Under the pieces are notes generated by a model that was not told the DNA's origin, ran no database searches, and saw only the letters and a list, made by a program, of their open reading frames with translations. 15,685 nucleotides of DNA, taken from NCBI GenBank assembly GCA_003601695.1, contig PIYH01000033.1:1-15685 (forward strand), in the 5' to 3' direction. The translations under genes were made by a program, and so were the position numbers. The stretch is from Candidatus Bathyarchaeota archaeon. GTDB lineage: Archaea; Thermoproteota; Bathyarchaeia; Bathyarchaeales; DTEX01. Shown here one piece after another: positions 7,421 to 13,610 of the stretch. Numbering within the stretch: the first letter of the stretch is position 1; every line of letters begins with the position of its first letter.

Positions 7421-7765
7421 CTAGGTTTCTCTCTTGTATTCATAGATCATGACGTCCCTGTTATATCTTGCATGTTCGAAATCATTCATTAACTTTATAG
7501 CATTTCTTGGGCAGCTCTCTGAGCATTGTCCACAGAATAAGCATCTGTCAACATAATGCTTAATCTTTGCTTCCTGACCTCTCCCGATTATCTCAATAGC
7601 CCCAGAGGGACATATCCTACTACATAGTCCGCATCCTATGCATCTATGCATATCCCAGACTGGGCGGCCTCTAAAGCCTTTAGGCGGGGCTTCCCTTTCA
7701 AAAGGATACTTTATGGTGACTGGATGCTTAAGTAGCCATTTTATTGCCTCTGCGATTATCGCCAA
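7421..7765 (-). CDS. Hydrogenase ferredoxin-like subunit with two [4Fe-4S] clusters (MbhN/EchF/NuoI-like)
   Basis: This 114-residue electron-transfer subunit carries electrons between the hydrogenase small subunit and ferredoxin or another partner. Two classical cluster motifs are present: CIGCGLCSRICP (Cys42, 45, 48, 52) and CLFCGQCSESCP (Cys75, 78, 81, 85). The N-terminal stretch IKWLLKHPVTIKYP (8-21) is typical of the ferredoxin subunit of energy-converting hydrogenases and complex I. The start is TTG at 7765, supported by a very strong AGGAGG (7773-7778) that overlaps the stop codon of the large-subunit gene upstream. The two genes are 11 bases apart, so translation is probably coupled. 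In Mbh operons a NuoH-like membrane gene sits between these two; here it is missing. Confidence 0.9.
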   Translation of the reverse strand: MAIIAEAIKWLLKHPVTIKYPFEREAPPKGFRGRPVWDMHRCIGCGLCSRICPSGAIEIIGRGQEAKIKHYVDRCLFCGQCSESCPRNAIKLMNDFEHARYNRDVMIYEYKRET

Positions 7766-7776
7766 TATGTATCCTC

Positions 7777-8964
7777 CTATGCCAATCGGAAATTACGTTG
7801 CTTTCTCACCATTTCAGAAAAAGATTCAAAGTCTAGGGACTTCCTTTTATTAGTTTTTACATCGATGAAGACCAGTCTATCCATGCATGCGAAGCATGGG
7901 TCTATCCCAGCTAGGATTATCGGTATGTCTGCTACATGCTGACCTATAAACATTCTGCATAATGCTGGGATATTTGCCAATGTTGGACTTCTTACCTTAT
8001 AGCGTTCAGGCCTCGTTGAGCCGTTAGATTTTACGTAGTGAATGAGCTCTCCTCTTGGAGCCTCAACTCTGGAAACAGCCTCGCCGGGCTTAACCGCCAT
8101 AGGCATCCTGACACGTAACATTCCCGAGGGCATGTGATCCAAAGCGTACCGTATCATATTTATGCTCTCCAGAATCTCTCCACATCTAACGAGCATTCTT
8201 GAGAAAACATCGCATCCATCATCTGTCACTATGTTGAAGGGAATCTCGTCATATGCTGCGTAGGGATCGTCTCCGCGCACATCATTCTTCACGCCGCTTG
8301 CACGTAAGGTTGGACCTACAGCACAGAGCTCAACGGCGTCTTTAGGCTTTAGAACACCAACGTCAACTGTTCTCTTCAACACTGTCCGTTCAGATCTTAA
8401 AGCCTTCATATAATACTTGGTTCTCTTCTCTAGGAAGTCTAGGGATCTTATTATTTTGGGTATGATCTCCGGAGTTATGTCTCTTCTAACTCCTCCTATC
8501 GTATTCATTGCGTAGTGAACGCGGTTTCCGGATATGAGTTCAAGAATATCCATCACTGCCTCTCTGTCCCGCCATAGATACATGAAAAACGTATCGAAGC
8601 CTATTTCGTGAACAGCTATTCCAAGCCAGAGAGAATGACTATGTATCCTCTCGAGCTCTGCCACTATTACGCGAATGTATCTTGCTCTCGGAGGAGCATC
8701 GAGGCCTAGAAGATCCTCTATCGCCTGCGTGTAGCATGTGGTGTGGGCGTCTGAGCATATTCCACATATACGTTCAGCCAAGTATATGTTTTGGATGTAC
8801 GTCCTTCTTTCAAAAGCTTTTTCTATTCCTCTATGATTGTAGCCTATGCGGGGCTTAACATTCACGATTATCTCTCCGTCAATCTCGAATAGGAAATGCT
8901 CCGGTTCTTTCAGGGCTGGATGCTGAGGGCCGAATGGAACTTTAACTATTGAGCCATAACTCAT
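7777..8964 (-). CDS. [NiFe]-hydrogenase group 4 large (catalytic) subunit
   Basis: This 395-residue protein is the NiFe-site subunit, which makes or oxidises H2. Both nickel-binding motifs are intact: RICGICSDAH with Cys67 and Cys70 near the N-terminus and DPCFACMDR with Cys357 and Cys360 near the C-terminus. This separates it from NuoD/FpoD proteins of complex I and F420H2 dehydrogenase, which have lost these cysteines. The start region VPFGPQHPALKEPEHF and GYNHRGIEKAFE is typical of the group 4/complex I lineage. After Cys360 only 35 residues remain (VFIDVKTNKRKSL...), with no obvious cleavage His; group 4 enzymes vary in whether they need endopeptidase processing, and no such peptidase gene is in view. 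The ATG overlaps the stop of the NuoC-like gene by 4 bases (ATGA), a sign of coupled translation. The downstream hyp genes supply its metal centre. Confidence 0.93.
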   Translation of the reverse strand: MSYGSIVKVPFGPQHPALKEPEHFLFEIDGEIIVNVKPRIGYNHRGIEKAFERRTYIQNIYLAERICGICSDAHTTCYTQAIEDLLGLDAPPRARYIRVIVAELERIHSHSLWLGIAVHEIGFDTFFMYLWRDREAVMDILELISGNRVHYAMNTIGGVRRDITPEIIPKIIRSLDFLEKRTKYYMKALRSERTVLKRTVDVGVLKPKDAVELCAVGPTLRASGVKNDVRGDDPYAAYDEIPFNIVTDDGCDVFSRMLVRCGEILESINMIRYALDHMPSGMLRVRMPMAVKPGEAVSRVEAPRGELIHYVKSNGSTRPERYKVRSPTLANIPALCRMFIGQHVADIPIILAGIDPCFACMDRLVFIDVKTNKRKSLDFESFSEMVRKQRNFRLA

Positions 8965-9461
8965 TTTTCATCTTCCTCTTTAAAGATTGAGTTTCTAAGA
9001 TGCTCAAGCGTATACTTCTTTCTCAGAGGATATATGTTTCTAGGCCATCCTTCGGGGAGAATAAGCGGTGAGAGATCTGGGTGACCCTCGAAGTTAACGC
9101 CGAACATCTCGTGAACTTCACGCTCGTAGAGAACTACTCCTGGGATAATATCAGTTATCGTTGGCACTTTATGATCATCTTTTTGCACTTTCAGTTTTAA
9201 GGAGAGCTCTATGGAGCCATCGAGTGCTAGGTGATAGATCAGCTCTATGCTATCTCCAGTGTCAACTCCGGTTATGGTGGATATATGCCTAAAGCCTATG
9301 TCCCTTAGAAACTTTATTGATTCCCTTAATGCATCTGGTTTTATATGGATAAAGATTCTCCTTTCTCTGGGAACATTTATAGTGATGATCTTTTCCTTCA
9401 GCTTCTCTCGCAATTTAGTTACTATTCTATCTTCTCTTCTCACATGTCCCCCCTTCTTCAA
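8961..9461 (-). CDS. NuoC-like hydrogenase subunit (MbhK/EchD type)
   Basis: This is a complex I 30-kDa (NuoC) family protein of 166 residues. It acts as a structural subunit linking the small and large hydrogenase subunits. The family signature is clear near the C-terminus: VLYEREVHEMFGVNFEGHPDLSPLILPEGWPRNIYPLRKKY, residues about 110-150, with ERE, MFG, GHPDL and PLRK in order. The N-terminal half (FIHIKPDALRESIKFLRDIGFRHISTITGVD) is the normal alpha/beta part. It overlaps the end of the small-subunit gene: by 35 bases if TTG 9461 is the start, or by 17 if GTG 9443 is used. GTG 9443 has a G-rich GGGGG just upstream (9448-9452), so the shorter form is at least as likely. Its stop overlaps the next ATG by 4 bases. 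Confidence 0.9.
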   Translation of the reverse strand: MKKGGHVRREDRIVTKLREKLKEKIITINVPRERRIFIHIKPDALRESIKFLRDIGFRHISTITGVDTGDSIELIYHLALDGSIELSLKLKVQKDDHKVPTITDIIPGVVLYEREVHEMFGVNFEGHPDLSPLILPEGWPRNIYPLRKKYTLEHLRNSIFKEEDEK

Positions 9462-9870
9462 TCTTCTGAATGAGCTTAACGATGCCGTCGATTATTGCTT
9501 CCGGCTTCGGGGGACATCCGGGTACGTAGGCATCCACAGGCAGCACCTTGTCAACTCCCCCAATAACATTGTAGCAATCTTTAAATGGAGCCCCGCTGCA
9601 GGCGCATGAACCCACAGCTAAGACGTATTTTGGCTCAGGCATCTGCTCATATATCCTTATCAGCCTCTCTCTAACCTGCAGAGTCACGGGACCCGTTACG
9701 GCGAGTATATCTGCATGTCTCGGGCTTCCCTGCAAGAGTATTCCGAAGCGTTCAACATCGAACCTGGGCGTGAAAGCCGCTAGGAGTTCTATATCGCATC
9801 CGTTACATCCACCAGTATTGAAGTGTAGAATCCAAGGTGACTTAGCTCGGATCCACTTTAGCAGGCTCAT
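9427..9870 (-). CDS. [NiFe]-hydrogenase group 4 small subunit (NuoB/MbhJ-like)
   Basis: This small subunit has 147 residues and carries the proximal [4Fe-4S] cluster that passes electrons to or from the NiFe site. The four expected ligands can be read: Cys22 and Cys25 in GGCNGCDIE, Cys89 in VGSCACSG and Cys119 in PGCPPKPE. The short, single-cluster form without a twin-arginine signal peptide is typical of group 4 hydrogenases and NuoB, and indicates a cytoplasm-facing enzyme. It is the first gene of the hydrogenase block (small, NuoC-like, large, ferredoxin), with a TATA-like CTTTAAACC in the 71-base gap upstream. The start ATG at 9870 has GGGTAG about 6 bases upstream. Confidence 0.93.
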   Translation of the reverse strand: MSLLKWIRAKSPWILHFNTGGCNGCDIELLAAFTPRFDVERFGILLQGSPRHADILAVTGPVTLQVRERLIRIYEQMPEPKYVLAVGSCACSGAPFKDCYNVIGGVDKVLPVDAYVPGCPPKPEAIIDGIVKLIQKIEEGGTCEKRR

Positions 9871-9941
9871 CGGCTACCCATCTGCCTTCACTAAGAGCTT
9901 GTTTCCCTCTTATGGAAAGGGTAGGGGAGGTTTAAAGGTTT
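9871..9941 (-). promoter_or_regulatory. Candidate promoter of the hydrogenase operon
   Basis: On the minus strand ACCTTTAAACCTC (about 9927-9939) resembles an archaeal BRE/TATA box and lies some 60 bases before the small-subunit ATG. This would allow a leader of about 30-35 bases with a GGGTAG ribosome site. It may let the hydrogenase genes be expressed independently of the upstream hyp genes. Confidence 0.45.
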
Positions 9942-10685
9942 CTAGTTCCTGAGCGGCTGCGAGATTATCTTCTCCGCTAATTCTTCCACTTTCTGCGCGA
10001 ATAACGTCTTTAAGAGCTTATCTACATCTCCTATGGCTTCTTCAAGCGAATAGTCGAACGGTATCTCTCCGAGGAACCTTAGACCCATCCCTTTAACCTG
10101 CTCCTGAATGAAGGATGATTCTCTCATCTTCATATTCTCAATAACGCCTATCACGGGAACCCTCAGCTCTAGGAGTAAGCTTGTGAGTTTCCTAACAGTC
10201 TCGAAGGCTAGTTTAGAGGAAGTGGTAACCATAAGAAAACTTGTCTTCTTTACAAGCCTTATTAAATCTAGGATCGCGTCGCTTATTCCAGGAGGCATAT
10301 CTATCACTAGAAAATCTATGCTTCCCCATCTCGTTATAGCCAGCAGCTCAATCAGCGCATTTGACATGTCCACTCCTCTGAGAGGAGAAACCCGTTTGCC
10401 AGAATAGTATATTATGGACATATATTTTAGCCCGTGGATCTTAGGGGGAACTACGCCGTTCTCTTCAGTTGGACTTATGCCCTCCGCATTCAAGATGATG
10501 TGAGTTGACGGATTTGTGAAGTCTATATCGAAGAGGCCGACTTCGTAGCCTTTACTGGCTAGTGCTAGGGATAGGGTGGATGCGATTAAGCTCTTACCGA
10601 CTCCGCCCTTTCCACTTGAGACCGCTAGGATGCTATTCACCTTCTTAAGTCTACCTTCGATCACGGAGATTCTTGGATCAGTCAT
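9942..10685 (-). CDS. hypB: Mrp/MinD-type ATPase, HypB substitute (HypB_AT) for nickel insertion
   Basis: This P-loop ATPase of the Mrp/NBP35/MinD family has 247 residues if it starts at ATG 10685. It shows the deviant Walker A SSGKGGVGKS (23-32), the FDIDFTNPS strand (switch region) and the Walker B-like LVIDMPPGISDA. In Thermococcus kodakarensis an ATPase of this family, called HypB_AT, binds HypA and strengthens its nickel binding; its position directly after hypA here fits that role. The C-terminal CxxC that Fe-S carriers of the Mrp/NBP35 group use to hold a cluster is absent (the region reads ENMKMRESSF), arguing against a general Fe-S carrier. The frame is open up to 10826, but the extra 47 residues would overlap hypA by 149 bases and lack family similarity. 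ATG 10685 overlaps the hypA stop by 8 bases. No GTPase-type HypB is in the window. Confidence 0.87.
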   Translation of the reverse strand: MTDPRISVIEGRLKKVNSILAVSSGKGGVGKSLIASTLSLALASKGYEVGLFDIDFTNPSTHIILNAEGISPTEENGVVPPKIHGLKYMSIIYYSGKRVSPLRGVDMSNALIELLAITRWGSIDFLVIDMPPGISDAILDLIRLVKKTSFLMVTTSSKLAFETVRKLTSLLLELRVPVIGVIENMKMRESSFIQEQVKGMGLRFLGEIPFDYSLEEAIGDVDKLLKTLFAQKVEELAEKIISQPLRN

Positions 10686-11088
10686 CTTGCTTCGCACCCT
10701 TAATGCTTTCAAGCCATACTCCGCGTCCACGCGTAACCTCAAAATCTGGACTTCCGCATCTTGGACACCTGATATAGACATGAGCAATCTCTGGGATGAA
10801 GTGGATAGCCTCGGCGGCATTCTCATCTATCTCGATTCTCTTGAAGAACCATTTGTGGCCACATACTCTGCATGTCAGTTCGGCTTTTTCAGTCTCTATG
10901 ATGAATTCCGTATCTTCTAGGAGACTTGATCTTTTAAGCTCTGACAGAGCGAATCTTAGGATCTCCATCTCTATCTGCTGCAGCTCTCCAACTTTAAGCT
11001 TAACCTCCGTAACTCTTCTCAAGCCTTCCCTCTCGGCTATTTGAGAAACTGTTGAGACAACCGCCTCTGCTAAGGCCCATTCATGCAT
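10678..11088 (-). CDS. hypA: Hydrogenase maturation nickel metallochaperone HypA
   Basis: HypA (136 residues) binds Ni and helps insert it into the hydrogenase large subunit. The invariant start MHEW provides the nickel ligand His2 and Glu3. The zinc site consists of CRVCGHKW (Cys73, 76) and CPRCGSPDFE (Cys108, 111). The about 30 residues between the two zinc knuckles form the longer loop known from archaeal HypA proteins. The gene starts at ATG 11088, with a TATA-like ATTAAATATG about 25 bases upstream, so its message may be leaderless. The stop overlaps the start of the ATPase gene (ATGACTGA), and the two products are expected to form a complex. It diverges from hypE across an 84-base spacer. 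Confidence 0.95.
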   Translation of the reverse strand: MHEWALAEAVVSTVSQIAEREGLRRVTEVKLKVGELQQIEMEILRFALSELKRSSLLEDTEFIIETEKAELTCRVCGHKWFFKRIEIDENAAEAIHFIPEIAHVYIRCPRCGSPDFEVTRGRGVWLESIKGAKQDD

Positions 11089-11172
11089 ACTAGAGTATTA
11101 GCTGGCAGCATATTTAATGATTGAGGAAAAGATTTCAGAGAGAAGACGCCTATCAATCATGGTGAAGAATCA
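11089..11172. promoter_or_regulatory. Divergent hypA/hypE promoter region
   Basis: One AT-rich element, CATATTTAATGA (about 11109-11120), reads as a TATA box in both directions. For hypA (minus) its centre is about 25 bases before ATG 11088, which predicts a leaderless message. For hypE (plus) transcription would start near 11138-11142, giving a leader of about 30 bases that carries GGTGA (11161-11165), a match to the Shine-Dalgarno consensus, 7 bases before the TTG start. Confidence 0.5.
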
Positions 11173-12238
11173 TTGAGTGGAGAAGGCGAGTACATAACGA
11201 TGCTTCACGGCGCTGGGGGAACAGTTATGCATAGCCTCGTCAAAAACTATGTTTTAAAGTATTTCGGAGGCGCTGTCGACGCTGATGTTCCCCTCGAATC
11301 TTTAGATGACGCCGCTGTTGTAGGTGACATAGTTCTTAAGAGCGACTCACACGCAGTTAAGCCGCTCTTCTTTCCCGGAGGAGACATCGGACGCATAGCC
11401 ATCGCTGGAACCGTGAACGACATAGCTGTTCTGGGAGCTGAACCATACGCTCTAGCCTGCGGCTTCATACTAGAGGAGGGCTTGCCTCTCGAGGATTTTG
11501 AGCGCATTCTAGCAAGCATGCAGAGAACCTGCCATGAAGCTGGAGTCAGCATAGTCACTGGGGATACTAAGGTTGTTGAGAAAGGAAGCCTAGGCGGATG
11601 CGTTATAAATACTTCTGGAGTTGGAAGACGAACCGAAGCCTTGGAGAGAAATCTTGAGGTTGTTAAGAAGTACAGGTCATGCTTTAAAGCGAGATGGATA
11701 CTTGACTCTAATCTTATGGAAGGCGACAAAATAATAATCTCCGGAACTATAGGTGATCATGGCTTATCCGTGTTGTCGGCTCAAGAGGGGCTGAGCTTCG
11801 GAGGAGATATAAGATCTGATGTTAAGCCGCTGAATAAGCTAGTTCAGAGGATTCTAGGTGAGGTTGGAGGATTGGTTGCTATGAAGGATCCGACACGCGG
11901 CGGCTTAGCCGATGCGCTGAATGAGATCAGTGAGAAATCCGGAGTTGGCGTGCTGATCTACGAGGATGATTCCCATTAGAAGAGACGTGCAGGCTGCGTG
12001 TGAAATGCTTGGGTTAGACCCGCTTGAGATTGGGAATGAGGGGAAACTTGTCATAGGGGTGGTTGAGGAAAAGGCGGAGGAGGTCCTAGAGCTTTTGAGA
12101 TCAACCGAGGAGGGTAGAGACGCTGAGATAATAGGCGAGGCTACATTGGATTTCTCTGAAGTGGCAATGCAGACTCTCGTTGGAGGAAGAAGGATAATAA
12201 GCAGGCCTGTTGGAGACCCGGTTCCGAGAATCTGCTAG
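11173..12238 (+). CDS. hypE: Hydrogenase maturation protein HypE, interrupted by a frameshift near 11968
   Basis: HypE dehydrates a carbamoyl group on its C-terminal Cys to a thiocyanate, the source of the CN ligands, after HypF loads it. The first frame (11173-11979, 268 codons) carries the PurM-like fold: TMLHGAGG (10-17), VVGDIVLKSDSHAV, GTVNDIAVLGAEP, GDTKVVEKG, TIGDHGLSVL and DPTRGGLADALNEIS. It breaks at GVLIYEDD with a premature TAG at 11977. The rest (IPIRRDVQAACEMLGLDPLEIGNEGKLV ... DPVPRIC) continues in the +1 frame to 12238. A gained base, or two lost bases, at about 11965-11971 (GATGATTCCC) explains it. The essential terminal Cys (PRIC) lies after the break. The coding signal is well kept on both sides, so a sequence error or very recent mutation is likely. 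TTG 11173 has GGTGA upstream; in-frame ATG 11200 is an alternative. Strand is opposite to the other hyp genes. Confidence 0.9.
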
Positions 12239-12248
12239 ACTCATTTAT

Positions 12249-13331
12249 CTATGGACGTATGGTTCCGGCCCATATTCTACAGGTTCCCTCCATGCTAACC
12301 ATACATGGGCCTATTGGCCTACGCGGAGTACAGGCTTTCATGAAGAGAGGACATTCGGTCGGTTTTATCTTTCCAACTATTACTAAGTGACATCTGCATC
12401 CGGGAGGAACATCAACGCTACACTCAACCTGCAGATCATACTTCCGTCTCGAATCGTACTTTTTGTACTTGTCTCGTAAGGTGAGAACCGATTTTGGTAT
12501 GGTCTGCAGCCCCCGCCACCTTCCATTCTCAACTTTGAAGGCTTCTCTCATCAACTTCTGAGCCCTCACATTTCCTTCAGGAAGCACAGCTCGTACATAC
12601 TCGTTCTCAAGCTGAGGCTTACCTTTTATCAATTGCTTTATAATCATATAGATCGCGAAGAGCACATCTAGAGGTTCGAAGCCAGCTATAATAGTTGGCA
12701 TCCCGTAATCTCGTGGAAAAACCTCGTAGGGTTTCATGCCGATGATTGTGCTGACATGCCCCGGGGCGATAAAGCCGTTTAGATTTAGATCTTCCATCTC
12801 AACTAGGGCCTTCATAGCCGGCGGGATCAGCCGATGAGAGATCAGGAAGCTCATGTTTTCGGGGGGAACCTTAAGGATCTCTACAGCTGTTGAAGGAGCC
12901 GTGGTTTCAAAGCCCACAGCGAAGAAGACAAATCGTTTCTCAGGTTCCCTCCTAGCCATTTTGACGGCGTCCGCGACGCTGTAGACAACCCTAACATCAG
13001 CTCCTTCGGCCCTAGCGTCTAGGAGAGATAATCTCGACCCTGGAACGCGGAGAAGATCTCCGAAGCAAGTTACTGTAGCACCATTCAGCGCTAGCTCGAT
13101 AGCTTCATCGATCTCAGAGGCTGGAACTATGCAGACTGGACATCCAGGTCCAGCTATAACCTCAACATTCTCTGGTAGGAGGCTACGTATTCCGTAGTGG
13201 GTTATGGTCCACTCATGCGTTCCGCAAACGTGGCATATTTTAACTATATCCTTGCTTGGCGCGGCTTTTCGGATCTTCTCAGCAACCCGCTTCGCAAGCG
13301 CTGCATCCCTAAATCTCATCTCTTCGATCAT
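12249..13331 (-). CDS. hypD: Hydrogenase maturation protein HypD
   Basis: HypD (360 residues) is the [4Fe-4S] scaffold on which, with HypC, the Fe(CN)2CO unit is assembled. Diagnostic motifs are CHVCGTHEW (Cys33, Cys36, His39), AGPGCPVC (60-67), GFETTAPS, and FIAPGHVSTIIG in the middle. A C-terminal cluster of cysteines at 312, 314, 327, 334, 343 and 351 (GCRCHL, TECPLF, KACTP, GPCMVS, GTCRIW) contains the Fe-S ligands. The length is normal for the family. ATG 13331 was taken as the start; ATG 13319 (MRFRDA) matches bacterial HypD starts equally well. It sits 20 bases after hypC on the same strand and ends 10 bases from the end of hypE, tail to tail. Confidence 0.96.
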   Translation of the reverse strand: MIEEMRFRDAALAKRVAEKIRKAAPSKDIVKICHVCGTHEWTITHYGIRSLLPENVEVIAGPGCPVCIVPASEIDEAIELALNGATVTCFGDLLRVPGSRLSLLDARAEGADVRVVYSVADAVKMARREPEKRFVFFAVGFETTAPSTAVEILKVPPENMSFLISHRLIPPAMKALVEMEDLNLNGFIAPGHVSTIIGMKPYEVFPRDYGMPTIIAGFEPLDVLFAIYMIIKQLIKGKPQLENEYVRAVLPEGNVRAQKLMREAFKVENGRWRGLQTIPKSVLTLRDKYKKYDSRRKYDLQVECSVDVPPGCRCHLVIVGKIKPTECPLFMKACTPRRPIGPCMVSMEGTCRIWAGTIRP

Positions 13332-13351
13332 TAATCATCAGCACGCCGAGG

Positions 13352-13570
13352 CTAATCTTCACCTTCCAGAATCTCCTCCCATAAACGTAGGGTCTCCTCA
13401 GCTTCTTCTCGGCTTAGAGTCTGGATCGCATATCCAGCGTGAACAAGCACGTATTCTCCAATCTTAACATCTACGAGGGCTATATTTACCTCTCTTAGAA
13501 TGCCGCCAAAGTCAGCTTGGGCTCTGTCGCCATTAATCTTGACGATCTTAGCTGGAACTGCTAGGCACAT
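13352..13570 (-). CDS. hypC: Hydrogenase maturation chaperone HypC
   Basis: This HypC/HupF protein has 72 residues. It shuttles the Fe(CN)2CO unit between HypD and the large-subunit precursor. It begins with the hallmark MCLAVPAKIV, in which Cys2 is the essential ligand. GGILREVNIALVDVKIGEYVLVHAGYAIQ is the typical beta-barrel region, and a short charged helix ends the protein. It is placed between hypF (41 bases upstream) and hypD (20 bases downstream). A TATATA at 13584-13589 lies too close to the ATG to be an obvious promoter, so read-through from hypF is likely. Confidence 0.96.
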   Translation of the reverse strand: MCLAVPAKIVKINGDRAQADFGGILREVNIALVDVKIGEYVLVHAGYAIQTLSREEAEETLRLWEEILEGED

Positions 13571-13610
13571 CGCTCTTTCACAATATATAATTGAATAGAC
13601 GATAAATCTG

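Noticed and set aside
7777..8964. Annotation as complex I / F420H2 dehydrogenase subunit D (NuoD/FpoD)
   Set aside because: Both Ni-binding CxxC pairs (Cys67/70 and Cys357/360) are present, and a hyp maturation set is adjacent. NuoD and FpoD lack these ligands.
9942..10826. Longer start (294 residues) for the Mrp-type ATPase
   Set aside because: It would overlap hypA by 149 bases, and the extra residues look like a frame-shifted shadow of hypA. ATG 10685 overlaps the hypA stop by 8 bases and matches family starts.
13584..13589. TATATA as a promoter for hypC
   Set aside because: It lies only about 14-19 bases before the ATG. The usual 24-28 base spacing would put the transcription start inside the gene.
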